Below are positions 24,208 through 32,774 of a stretch of 64,000 nucleotides of DNA, piece after piece (positions within the stretch are counted from its first letter, which is position 1; the number at the start of each line of letters is the position of its first letter). The stretch covers positions 1 to 64,000 of the forward strand of contig JAXLUN010000010.1 of NCBI GenBank assembly GCA_046329535.1. The letters run 5' to 3'. Position numbers and translations under genes: made by a program. The notes below the pieces were generated by a model, which was given only the letters and a program-made list of their open reading frames with translations, did not search any database and was not told the origin of the DNA. Source of the stretch: Bog-950 sp046329535. GTDB lineage: Bacteria; Bacteroidota; Bacteroidia; Chitinophagales; LD1.

Positions 24208-25245
24208 GTGATAAAAATCGGCCACATAGAATTACCGGATATGCCATTGCTTTTGGCGCCTATGGAAGATGTGAGTGATCCTCCTTTTCGCCATTTGTGC
24301 AAAAAGCATGGTGCCGACATGCTTTACACGGAATTTATCAGTGCTGATGGCTTGATTCGGGATGCCGAAAAGAGCACCAAAAAGTTAGACATTTTTGACG
24401 ATGAACGCCCGGTAGGTATTCAGATTTTTGGTGGAGAAGAAGGCCCCATGATGCGCAGCGCAGAAATTGTGGAAGCCGCCAAGCCGGAATTGCTGGACAT
24501 CAATTATGGCTGTCCGGTAAAGAATGTAGTATGCCGGAATGCGGGAGCGGGTATATTGCGTGACATTGATAAAATGGTGGCCCTAACGGCATCCGTGGTC
24601 AAGGCAACCAAACTGCCGGTTACTGTAAAAACACGGTTAGGCTGGGATGATAATTCGATACGCATTGTTGAAGTAGCCGAACGTTTACAGGATGTGGGGA
24701 TACAGGCAATTTCTATTCATTGCCGCACCAAACATCAATTGTATACCGGCAAAGCCAACTGGGAATGGATTGCCAAAGTAAAGGCTAATCCCCGTTTAAA
24801 AATTCCGGTTTTTGGAAACGGAGATGTAACAACTCCCGAAAAAGCGCTGGAAATGGTAAACAAATATGGTGCTGATGGAGTAATGATAGGTCGAGCGGCT
24901 ATCGGTAATCCATTTATTTTTAGAGAAATAAAACACTTTGTAAAAACAGGCGAACATTTACCTCCGCCCACGCTTGCCGAAAGATTAGATTCCTGTAAAA
25001 CGCATCTAATGAAAAGTATAGAATGGAAAGGTGAGAAGTTAGGAGTGTTGGAAATGAGAAGACATTACGCCCCGTATTTTGCCGGTTTACCTAATGTACG
25101 TACCTTCCGGTCAAAGCTGGTAGTAGCAGAAAGTGTCAGCGATATATTGGAACTTCTTTCGGCTGTAGAGGAATATTACACCAAAGAGCAGAATCTCTCC
25201 TATGCCACTGCTGAAAAAATAGTATATGAAGGACTGGATGGTTAA
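24208..25245 (+). CDS. dusB: tRNA-dihydrouridine synthase
   Basis: 345 residues from the GTG at 24208. That start is chosen because (V/M)IKIGHIELPDMPLLLAPMED is the normal DusB N-terminus; the frame is open upstream to a TTG at 24184 without homology. It is a TIM-barrel flavoenzyme that reduces uridines of the tRNA D-loop. INYGCPVKNVVCRNAGAGIL contains the catalytic cysteine, HCRTKHQLYTGKANW the FMN and proton-donor region, and FGNGDVTTPEKA plus GADGVMIGRAAIGNPFIF the FMN phosphate site. A TATCTTCG box ends 5 bases before the GTG, suggesting a very short leader. Confidence 0.93.
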   Translation: MIKIGHIELPDMPLLLAPMEDVSDPPFRHLCKKHGADMLYTEFISADGLIRDAEKSTKKLDIFDDERPVGIQIFGGEEGPMMRSAEIVEAAKPELLDINYGCPVKNVVCRNAGAGILRDIDKMVALTASVVKATKLPVTVKTRLGWDDNSIRIVEVAERLQDVGIQAISIHCRTKHQLYTGKANWEWIAKVKANPRLKIPVFGNGDVTTPEKALEMVNKYGADGVMIGRAAIGNPFIFREIKHFVKTGEHLPPPTLAERLDSCKTHLMKSIEWKGEKLGVLEMRRHYAPYFAGLPNVRTFRSKLVVAESVSDILELLSAVEEYYTKEQNLSYATAEKIVYEGLDG

Positions 25246-25321
25246 AGTCGTCTATTCATAAACAGTGGTTGATTTGTAAGATAAAAAGTATTACCTCTGC
25301 TTCATCAAATAACGTAACTCT

Positions 25322-26068
25322 ATGAAATTGAATTCAATCATCTATGTAGCTATCCCGCTTCTGTTTGTTTCGGCCTGTAAGAAAGAAGAAACCAAACAGG
25401 TGTTCAATCCCCTTACCACCAGAGTGAAGACAATTTCTAATAATACAGCAGGAACTACTGAAACATATACCTATGATTCAGAGAACCGGGTTACGCTAAT
25501 TCAGAATAGTAACGGCAGCAAAACTGAGTTTAATTATAACGGAGATACGCTTACACAGACTAATTTTGATAATACCGGTGCGGTGCTGAATATGGAAGTT
25601 ATTTTATTGGATTCATTCGGCCTGGCCAGCAATTCTGTAACCACTGACCCTGCCGGAAACATTCTGTCATTTCATCAATATTACTTTAACAGCAATCAGG
25701 AAAAGACCGATAAGAATGATTATAATAACGCCTATATACAAACCGGAAAATACGAATGGCGGTGGTCAGATGGTAATTTGGTTCAATACAGTATCTACGA
25801 TTCTACCATTACAACCAAAGTGTATGATACTTATTACTGGTATTATGACCCGGCTACCACATCGGTTGGAAACATTAATAAGGGACAAAAATTCTGGGGG
25901 GCAGATTCAAAATATCTGATGCGCAAGTATATTCAGAACAGCTATTTATACGGTAATTCTCTTTTCACTTTTGAGTATACATTGGATGAGTTGCAACGTT
26001 TAACCAGCATGAAAACTTATAACTACCAGGGGCAGCTCGAAAACACCATTACGTATACGTATTACTAG
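25322..26068 (+). CDS. Lipoprotein with YD/RHS-like repeats
   Basis: 248 residues starting with a lipoprotein signal (lipobox VSAC, Cys19) followed by KKEE, so it is probably exported and lipid-anchored. The mature part has YTYDSENRVTLIQNSNGSKT-like, EYTLDELQRLTSMKTYNYQG and ITYTYY strands that match short RHS/YD-type beta repeats seen in many Bacteroidota surface lipoproteins. The residues between them are Tyr/Asn/Asp-rich. No enzyme motif is recognised. It is transcribed alone between dusB and the lysyl-oxidase gene; function unknown. Confidence 0.75.
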   Translation: MKLNSIIYVAIPLLFVSACKKEETKQVFNPLTTRVKTISNNTAGTTETYTYDSENRVTLIQNSNGSKTEFNYNGDTLTQTNFDNTGAVLNMEVILLDSFGLASNSVTTDPAGNILSFHQYYFNSNQEKTDKNDYNNAYIQTGKYEWRWSDGNLVQYSIYDSTITTKVYDTYYWYYDPATTSVGNINKGQKFWGADSKYLMRKYIQNSYLYGNSLFTFEYTLDELQRLTSMKTYNYQGQLENTITYTYY

Positions 26069-26109
26069 TTGTTTCTTTAGTGGTTATCCATTTTAGTGTA
26101 ATTCCGGAC

Positions 26110-26129
26110 TAAATGTATTTTTACATTTA
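26110..26129. promoter_or_regulatory. Palindrome upstream of the lysyl-oxidase gene
   Basis: TAAATGTA-tttt-TACATTTA is a perfect 8-bp inverted repeat ending 16 bases before the ATG at 26146. It could be an operator or overlap the promoter (TACATTTA resembles a -7 box). Confidence 0.3.
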
Positions 26130-26145
26130 TTGCTCAATTGCATAT

Positions 26146-28560
26146 ATGAACAAAAGATACATAATTCTCTTCTCATTTATCTTTCTTGCTTTTCTTCATT
26201 CGTTTGCTTCATGCGGCACAGGTCAGTCAGAACTGATTGTTACAATTGTTCCCGATAACTATCCGGCAGAAATCCACTGGAGTGTTCGAGATGCGAATAC
26301 CAATGTTTTAATTGATAGCGGCAATGCCAACAGCGACACTGTTTGCTTAAACAGCGGACAATGTACTCGCTTTACCATTTTTGATGCAGCCTCTGATGGC
26401 ATCTGCTGTAATTATGGTAACGGTTCCTATTCTTTGAAGCTGAATGGAAATTTGATTTTTAGCGGAGGTAGTTTTGGAAGCAGTCAAACAACCTTTATGA
26501 ATTGTCCCCAGGGTACAGATTGTTCCAACCCTTTGCAGGCTACTCTAGATACCATGACGGCACCCAGACCGGAAACATGGTATTCATTTACTCCCGATAC
26601 CAGCGGCACGTATGTAATCAGTACCTGTGGACTGGGAAATACCTGCGACACCAAATTATATATCTACGACCATTGCTCAGGAATAGTTGTTCAGGAAGAT
26701 AATGTTGGTACTACATTTTATGATGATGATGGGTGTGGAACAGGTTTTCAATCCAAGGTATCAGCAGCTCTTACCGCAGGTACTACATATTATATTCGTA
26801 TAGGCGATTATCTGACTAATTGTGTTGGCTTCACTATTAAATGGCAAATTCACTTCAATGGCCCGGTTGTAGGATGTATGGATCCTGCTTCCTGTACTTT
26901 TAACCCACTGGCAACCATCAGCGACACTACAGCTTGTGCCTATGCTCCCAGTCCGCTTTGCGCATCACCGGATTTAGCAGTTGATGCCACTGAGTTAGAG
27001 ACATCTATGTATGTCGATAATTTGACAGTAGGGCAAACTAACTGTTATATAAGCGAAGGTTGCTTAGCTGGGTACGGGGTTAGAAGATTAATTCGCTTTA
27101 GTACACACATTAGAAATGTTGGAAATATGGACTACTACATTGGTGCACCGGATACAGTGGGAAATCAATTTGTATTTGACGGTTGTCATGGTCACTGGCA
27201 TTATAAAGGTTACGCAGAGTATCTGTTGTATAATCAAAGCAATCAGCCATTACAGCAGGGATTTAAAAACGGATTTTGCGTACTTGATTTAGAATGTGAC
27301 GGAGGCGGACAGGCGAAATACGGTTGTGGTAATATGGGAATTAGTACGGGTTGTGGTGATATTTATTCAGCCGGCTTAGATTGCCAGTGGATAGATGTTA
27401 CAGATGTGGATACAGGTACTTATACATTGGTCGTTCGTGTAAATTGGGATCAATCGCCAGATAAACTGGGCCATTATGAAAAGACATATTCAAATAATTG
27501 GGCGCAGGTGTGTTTTCATCTTGAATACGATGCCGGTAATAATAAAGTATTTTCTATTCTGCCCAACTGTTATGCCTATGTTGATTGTGCGGGTGATACC
27601 TTCGGAAATGCTGTAGCCGATTGTGCCGGTGTTTGTAACGGATCCGGTGTTCGAGGCGATGTAAACGTTAACCAGTCTGCAGATTCTATTGACGTTCGAT
27701 TATATCTGGAGGGTTTAAAGGATGAAAACATACCCTATACAGTCTGCAACGATTTGAATGGAGATAATCAGATAACAGTGACTGACGCTGCAAGACTGAA
27801 TAGCTGTTTGCTTCAAACAGCAGGCACACATCACCACCCCGGTAATTATCAAAATACGCACAAACATTGCGAGTTTCCTTTCAACGTATATAACCCTTTT
27901 GATAGTGTTACATTTAGTATTGCTGATACCAATCTGGTGCAGCATTATATCGACCTGAGTATTTTTAACCCAAGTTGTCAAGTGCTTGCTTATGAATTTG
28001 AGCTGAATGGTTTGCTGATAGATTCAATAAAAAATTTGGCGGTTGGTAATTACACACCTGATATAAGGGCTTCAGCAAACGGCCATATTGTAGGTTTGTC
28101 TTCCGATGAAAATTCGTTATTCAAACAATTGGCTCCTATTAATTTCATGCGTGTTTACTTCCGTGAAATGACTGATACACAAATTTGCGTTTCCAACGTT
28201 ATTGCTGTTGTTAATTCTAATTATGAAGAGGTTTTGGGGAAAGTAGTAAACGGATGTGTAAATATTATTCAAAGTGGGGATACGGTTGTCAGCAACATTG
28301 GACTCATCTTATCTGAAAATCTGAGTGTTATTCCCAATCCGTCATCGGGAATTTTTGAGATTTACCTGGAAGGCAAATCAATGGAAAGCGCTGAGATAAA
28401 TGTGATAGATGAATTGGGAAGAAGTGTCTACTCTTACAGAAATCAGGAATTGAATAATCATACAACCATTGATTTGACAGGATTTGCGGCAGGGATCTAC
28501 CACATGCAGGTAAATTTGAAAGGAACAATTCTTACAAAGCGCCTGATGTTAATGGATTGA
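26146..28560 (+). CDS. Secreted lysyl-oxidase-domain protein with dockerin-like and T9SS domains
   Basis: 804 residues from ATG 26146, chosen because a signal peptide follows at once (MNKRYIILFSFIFLAFLHS). In order: a Cys-rich beta domain (to about 120), a PPC-like beta domain (about 126-230), a short GCMDPASCTFNPLAT segment, then a lysyl oxidase (LOX) domain at about 280-460. The LOX motifs are unusually complete: the copper triad CHGHWHY (His348, His350, His352), GFKNGFCVLDLEC with the cofactor lysine (Lys374), and GCGDIYSAGLDCQWIDVTDV with the cofactor tyrosine (Tyr407). After it come a paired dockerin-like F-hand region (about 503-555), a cohesin-like beta domain (about 575-715) and a type A T9SS sorting domain. 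LOX enzymes oxidise lysine side chains to aldehydes and cross-link proteins. Here the target would be extracellular and is unknown. Confidence 0.88.
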   Translation: MNKRYIILFSFIFLAFLHSFASCGTGQSELIVTIVPDNYPAEIHWSVRDANTNVLIDSGNANSDTVCLNSGQCTRFTIFDAASDGICCNYGNGSYSLKLNGNLIFSGGSFGSSQTTFMNCPQGTDCSNPLQATLDTMTAPRPETWYSFTPDTSGTYVISTCGLGNTCDTKLYIYDHCSGIVVQEDNVGTTFYDDDGCGTGFQSKVSAALTAGTTYYIRIGDYLTNCVGFTIKWQIHFNGPVVGCMDPASCTFNPLATISDTTACAYAPSPLCASPDLAVDATELETSMYVDNLTVGQTNCYISEGCLAGYGVRRLIRFSTHIRNVGNMDYYIGAPDTVGNQFVFDGCHGHWHYKGYAEYLLYNQSNQPLQQGFKNGFCVLDLECDGGGQAKYGCGNMGISTGCGDIYSAGLDCQWIDVTDVDTGTYTLVVRVNWDQSPDKLGHYEKTYSNNWAQVCFHLEYDAGNNKVFSILPNCYAYVDCAGDTFGNAVADCAGVCNGSGVRGDVNVNQSADSIDVRLYLEGLKDENIPYTVCNDLNGDNQITVTDAARLNSCLLQTAGTHHHPGNYQNTHKHCEFPFNVYNPFDSVTFSIADTNLVQHYIDLSIFNPSCQVLAYEFELNGLLIDSIKNLAVGNYTPDIRASANGHIVGLSSDENSLFKQLAPINFMRVYFREMTDTQICVSNVIAVVNSNYEEVLGKVVNGCVNIIQSGDTVVSNIGLILSENLSVIPNPSSGIFEIYLEGKSMESAEINVIDELGRSVYSYRNQELNNHTTIDLTGFAAGIYHMQVNLKGTILTKRLMLMD

Positions 28561-28576
28561 CAGGAACCATGAGTTG

Positions 28577-28621
28577 ATAAAAAAAGAAGAGCCCGGATTT
28601 TCCGGGCTCTTCTTTTTTTAT
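28577..28621. terminator. Bidirectional terminator, 21-bp perfect stem
   Basis: The arms at 28577-28597 and 28601-28621 are perfect complements around a TTT loop, with A7/T7 ends. It separates the convergent lysyl-oxidase and VIT-protein genes. Confidence 0.9.
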
Positions 28622-28633
28622 CAGGACTCTCGT

Positions 28634-30778
28634 TTAACTTTTAACAATCCTGATAATTTTCTTTCCTGCTGAGGTTTCGAGAACAACTAAATAAATGCCG
28701 GAAGTAATTTCATTGCCGTCATCGTCATGTCCGTTCCAATTAAGCTCCTGGTCGTTACCGTTATCGCTGTTTATTTCAAATGTTTTTACAAGCTGCCCAA
28801 GGGTATTGTAAATTTTCAATGTGGCAGAAGGCTCCTCCAGATGAATCTTCAAAGTAACAGCTGAACTGAACGGATTAGGATATGCCGCCAAAGAGATGGT
28901 GCCGGGAATGTTATTGGAAATTGAAGTGGTTCCGGTATTGGTCTCATCTTCACAATCATTGCAGGTGGTTGTAGTATCACTTGGTTCCAATGCAAGAAAG
29001 GCGGTGTAAAGAGAAAGCACTCGGTTGTGCATACTGAAATCAATAATGTCAGCTTTGGTCTGATTATTAATACTGGTCTGACTTTCCATTTCAGAAATGA
29101 AATTTGCTACCCACATTTTACGCGTAAAAGAATCAGCATTGAAATAGTTATTCATTGTAAAACTTTGAGATACGGGCTGTCCAAGATAAATACCACTTAT
29201 CTCTACGTTTAAAGGCAAAGCACCACTGTATCGTCCAATTTTGATATACGGTTTGTTTAAGAAAGCAACTCCACCATCGCTATTATCGAAATTGCTGAAG
29301 CAAAATCCGTTGCTGAGGTCGGTATGGGCATCAAAACTTGAAATTCGACCAGTCATCTGGTTAATCAGGTCGTTAACCGTTTCTGAAAAACTTCTTAGGA
29401 AATAACTATAATAGGAATTGCTATACCGTTCTCTTATACTTTCGTAGTTGCCTCCTGTTATGGCAGATAAGTTACTATACAAATACTCGCCTCCATAATA
29501 ATAGTAGTTATTGTTCCAGGTAGAACTTAAGTTTTTGTCTTGCAGATCTGCAATGTGGATTGGTATGCGGTTAGTGCCCATTAAATTGGCAACATCAGTA
29601 ATCAGTTGATTGGCGGCAGTTAATGATGTAAAATTGTCGGTGTTAGTAAACAATATCATGTTTCCACTATTACCGTGTGATTGAATGAAATTGATACTGC
29701 TTTGTAAAAGCGAGGGCAGATTGCTGTATGTAGAAACGGGATTATGTTGCTGCAAATAGTCAAACACCTGATTGATTGTGCCGGTATCGCAAGATAACCA
29801 AACCGGGCTGTATTGGTATACCCCCAGTTGAGAGAAAAGCAGGTTAAACGAATCGGCAGGGCTGTAATTATCTAATAATATCTGACGTGTTTTTGAAATA
29901 AACTCCGATGGTAGCGCAGTGCTGTTACCTAACTCGTGATCAAAAAGGAATGCAGTTTTTTTAGTTCCGCTCAAAGCCATTGCCTGCGAAGGAAGAACAA
30001 CCATTTGATAGTAGCCTTCATTTGTATCGGTTGGATAAATGGCCGTAAACAAGCCATTCTGCATGGGAGAGTTAAGTGAGTAATTTAAATCTCCTAAGCT
30101 TGAAATATAAGGCGATGGAATAATGGCTTTAGTGTAATCCTCGCCTGCTACAGGAGAGAAAAGAACAGTATTGATTTCAGTTATTACCGGATTGCTCCAA
30201 ACAGAGTCGGTATAGGATAATATTTCGAAGTATGGATTTAATTTTGAGGCCTTAAATATGTTTAGCGGCAAGGGGCAACTCACATTGTTCAGACCCCAGG
30301 TAGCGGGTACCATATATGTAATCTTTACCTTCCGTTGTTGTAACCCGGGCATGGGGTAAACACGCAGCTCATATTGATTAGCCCCGTTTTTATACAGTAT
30401 GGAAGGATCCTGTCTGCGCTGTACAATTCCTTCATAAATCATTTGAGCCCTGTTGCGTTCATACATTTTTGCCTGAACAATCTGGTTTCCGACCCACAGC
30501 CAGGAGTCATGGATAAATGATCCTTCAGGAAGATCAAACGGCATCTGGACTTCAAAAGTATCGTAAGCATTTTGGTTATAAGGTCGTGCGGAGAAGGTCA
30601 AATACAATCCGCATTCAAAATAAGCACCTTTAGGCTTAATAGAGAGAACAGCGGTATCTATATTACCCTGATAATTATGCCATGTTTGATGGGGATTTTG
30701 AATGCGAAGAGAGGTAGTTGCATTAACCGAAGCGGTTAACATAAAAAGACAGATGAGTAATGCGTACTTAGTTTTCAT
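28634..30778 (-). CDS. Secreted VIT/vWA-like protein with T9SS sorting domain
   Basis: 714 residues with a signal peptide (1-20, ending SVNA). A VIT (vault/inter-alpha-trypsin) domain spans about 25-165, with LPEGSFIHDSWLWVGNQIV, the hallmark AQMIYEGIVQRRQDPSILY and ELRVYPMPGLQQRKVKITYM. A vWA-like region follows (about 270-480), but its start reads FLFDHELGNSTALP rather than DxSxS, so the metal-binding MIDAS site appears lost. The last about 85 residues form a type A T9SS sorting domain with an FlgD-like turn. VIT-vWA proteins act in extracellular matrix or protein-protein contacts; the role here is inferred as surface or matrix binding. It converges on the lysyl-oxidase gene. Confidence 0.85.
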   Translation of the reverse strand: MKTKYALLICLFMLTASVNATTSLRIQNPHQTWHNYQGNIDTAVLSIKPKGAYFECGLYLTFSARPYNQNAYDTFEVQMPFDLPEGSFIHDSWLWVGNQIVQAKMYERNRAQMIYEGIVQRRQDPSILYKNGANQYELRVYPMPGLQQRKVKITYMVPATWGLNNVSCPLPLNIFKASKLNPYFEILSYTDSVWSNPVITEINTVLFSPVAGEDYTKAIIPSPYISSLGDLNYSLNSPMQNGLFTAIYPTDTNEGYYQMVVLPSQAMALSGTKKTAFLFDHELGNSTALPSEFISKTRQILLDNYSPADSFNLLFSQLGVYQYSPVWLSCDTGTINQVFDYLQQHNPVSTYSNLPSLLQSSINFIQSHGNSGNMILFTNTDNFTSLTAANQLITDVANLMGTNRIPIHIADLQDKNLSSTWNNNYYYYGGEYLYSNLSAITGGNYESIRERYSNSYYSYFLRSFSETVNDLINQMTGRISSFDAHTDLSNGFCFSNFDNSDGGVAFLNKPYIKIGRYSGALPLNVEISGIYLGQPVSQSFTMNNYFNADSFTRKMWVANFISEMESQTSINNQTKADIIDFSMHNRVLSLYTAFLALEPSDTTTTCNDCEDETNTGTTSISNNIPGTISLAAYPNPFSSAVTLKIHLEEPSATLKIYNTLGQLVKTFEINSDNGNDQELNWNGHDDDGNEITSGIYLVVLETSAGKKIIRIVKS

Positions 30779-31017
30779 AGGTTTTGGTTTAAAGGTTATT
30801 AAATTGCTTACATCTATAAATCGGATAGCAAGTTATACTGTAATACGCTTTATCTGAACTTAACCGTGTCATATTTCTGTCATATTTTCAAACAGGTTAT
30901 CTTCGAATAAAAAATAAATCGTCTGCCACTTCGTCTTAAACTTTGACAAAACGTTACGGCAAAACTTAATAGCACGCAAATTGTTACTAAGCTTGCTTCA
31001 CAAAAAACAAAAAAGAT

Positions 31018-31695
31018 ATGTTAGGAATCTATGGAATTATGCTGGTGTTTATGCTAATCAGTTGGTTGGTAAGCTGGCGCTTGAAAAGTAAGTTTAATGA
31101 GTATTCGCAAGTCATGTTTCGGGGAAATATGACCGGAGCCCAGATTGCTGCAAAAATGCTGGCTGATAATGACATCACCGATGTTAAAATAGTATCGGTT
31201 GAAGGTCAATTAACCGACCACTATAACCCGATAGAGAAAACGGTAAACCTTTCGCCCGAAGTCTATGCCGGCAGAAGTGTTGCTGCTGCTGCTGTAGCGG
31301 CTCACGAGTGCGGACACGCAGTTCAGCACGCCCGGGCTTATATGTGGCTGGGCATGCGCTCTAAACTTGTTCCGGCTGTAAGTTTCGCTTCGAGATATAT
31401 GCAGTGGATTTTGCTTGCAGGTGTTTTAACCATCACCATTTTCCCTTATTTACTTTTGGCAGGTATTGTGCTTTTTGCAGCTACCACCTTCTTCTCTTTC
31501 ATTACCCTGCCGGTAGAATTTGACGCCTCTAAAAGAGCTCTTGTTTGGCTGGAAAGTTCAGGAGTAACCTCATCGCAGGAACATGATATGGCTCAGGATG
31601 CCTTGAAATGGGCTGCCATGACTTATGTAGTTGCGGCTCTTTCTTCTTTAGCTACTTTACTGTATTATATTTCATTATTCCTTCGCAGAAGGTAA
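31018..31695 (+). CDS. YugP-type membrane zinc metallopeptidase
   Basis: 225 residues. An N-terminal membrane anchor (1-20) is followed by a cytosolic or periplasmic segment with DHYNPIEKTVNLSPEVYAGRS and the zinc motif HECGH (His96, Glu97, His100), then more membrane spans (about 125-165 and near the C-terminus). FDASKRALVWLESSG supplies the conserved downstream region that probably gives the third ligand (LPVEFDAS). These are the features of the neutral zinc metallopeptidase family (YugP). Substrate is unknown. The gene diverges from the VIT-protein gene across a 239-base gap with no other feature, and is followed by a terminator. Confidence 0.9.
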   Translation: MLGIYGIMLVFMLISWLVSWRLKSKFNEYSQVMFRGNMTGAQIAAKMLADNDITDVKIVSVEGQLTDHYNPIEKTVNLSPEVYAGRSVAAAAVAAHECGHAVQHARAYMWLGMRSKLVPAVSFASRYMQWILLAGVLTITIFPYLLLAGIVLFAATTFFSFITLPVEFDASKRALVWLESSGVTSSQEHDMAQDALKWAAMTYVVAALSSLATLLYYISLFLRRR

Positions 31696-31718
31696 GATAA
31701 GCACCTTAAAATCTGTTC

Positions 31719-31748
31719 AAAGCTATCCCCAAAAGGGATAGCTTTTTT
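31719..31748 (+). terminator. Terminator of the zinc peptidase gene
   Basis: An 11-bp stem (AAAGCTATCCC / GGGATAGCTTT) with a 5-nt loop ends in T6. Confidence 0.85.
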
Positions 31749-31841
31749 GTTTTGACGAATTGAAGGCTCAAATAGTTTAGCTATATTATTACTGATTATC
31801 AGTAATTTGCAAGGGGGGGTATAAAAATATGTTGCAAAATG

Positions 31842-31872
31842 TTTGCAAACTCAAAGGGCAATTCTACATTTG
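31842..31872 (+). promoter_or_regulatory. Ribosomal protein operon promoter (rplM-rpsI-rpsB)
   Basis: TTTG (31842-31845), a 19-nt spacer, then TACATTTG (31865-31872): exact Bacteroidota consensus. Transcription should start near 31878, giving a leader of about 43 bases that is A/T-rich before the rplM ATG. A G7 tract and AT-rich DNA lie just upstream. Confidence 0.78.
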
Positions 31873-31920
31873 CCGTCCTTTTAAAAAAGGGTAAAACAAA
31901 AATTTAAAAATTATTTACAC

Positions 31921-32358
31921 ATGCAATCACGTAGCTATAACACCAAATCAGTGGCTGAACACGAGGTGAAGCGCGAATGGTTTATTGTAGATGCAGACGG
32001 CCAAACTCTTGGAAGAATGACCACCAAGATAGCTTCTGTTCTTCGCGGTAAACACAAAGCGACTTTCACTCCTAATCACGACTGTGGAGATTTTGTAATT
32101 GTTATCAATTCGGCAAAGGTTAGAATGACCGGAAAGAAAATGACCGATCGCCCTTTAGTTCGTTACACAGGGCATCCCGGAGGACAACGCCTAACAACAC
32201 CCCAAGAGTTAATTGAAAAAAATCCAAATAAATTGATTGAACATGCTGTTAAAGGCATGCTTCCCAAAAATTCACTTGGAGATAAATTATACAGAAAATT
32301 ATTTGTTTACGAAGGAGCCGAGCACCCGCACACGGCACAAAAACCTAAAACTTTATAA
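31921..32358 (+). CDS. rplM: 50S ribosomal protein L13
   Basis: 145 residues of the expected length. WFIVDADGQTLGRMTTKIAS near the N-terminus, RGKHKATFTPNHDCGDFVIV in the middle, and YRKLFVYEGAEHPHTAQKP at the end are characteristic L13 segments. It is first gene of a ribosomal operon and is followed two bases later by rpsI, the usual L13-S9 pair. Confidence 0.98.
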   Translation: MQSRSYNTKSVAEHEVKREWFIVDADGQTLGRMTTKIASVLRGKHKATFTPNHDCGDFVIVINSAKVRMTGKKMTDRPLVRYTGHPGGQRLTTPQELIEKNPNKLIEHAVKGMLPKNSLGDKLYRKLFVYEGAEHPHTAQKPKTL

Positions 32359-32360
32359 TC

Positions 32361-32744
32361 ATGGATAAAGTAACTGTAGGAAGAAGAAAAGCATCGGTAG
32401 CCCGTGCTGTTGTAAAATCAGGAACCGGTATCATTACTGTGAACGGTAAAGATTACAAAGAATATTTCCCTTTGGAATATCTTCAAAACAAATTGGAGGC
32501 ACCTTTTAAATTAACAGGAAGCGAAAATAAGTTTGATACTTCTGTCAACGTATTTGGTGGTGGAATCAAAGGTCAGTCAGAGGCAATTTCAATGGCAATA
32601 TCACGTGCACTGATTGTAGACAATCCTGAAAAAAGACCTGAGTTGAAAAAAGCAAAACTTCTTCGCAGAGATGCAAGAAAGGTAGAGCGCAAGAAGACCG
32701 GTCTTCGTAAGGCTCGTAAGCAAGAACAATTCAGTAAGCGTTAA
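32361..32744 (+). CDS. rpsI: 30S ribosomal protein S9
   Basis: 127 residues. GRRKASVARAVVKSGTGIIT is the S9 N-terminal signature. GGGIKGQSEAISMAISRAL is the conserved core, and the basic tail ends KARKQEQFSKR, whose last arginine reaches the ribosomal P-site tRNA. It is co-transcribed with rplM and rpsB. Confidence 0.98.
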   Translation: MDKVTVGRRKASVARAVVKSGTGIITVNGKDYKEYFPLEYLQNKLEAPFKLTGSENKFDTSVNVFGGGIKGQSEAISMAISRALIVDNPEKRPELKKAKLLRRDARKVERKKTGLRKARKQEQFSKR

Positions 32745-32774
32745 TCATTGTTGAACTTTATCAATAAAAAGAAA

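Noticed and set aside
31812..31819. G7 tract upstream of rplM as a riboswitch or quadruplex
   Set aside because: Only one G-run is present and it is outside the predicted transcript.
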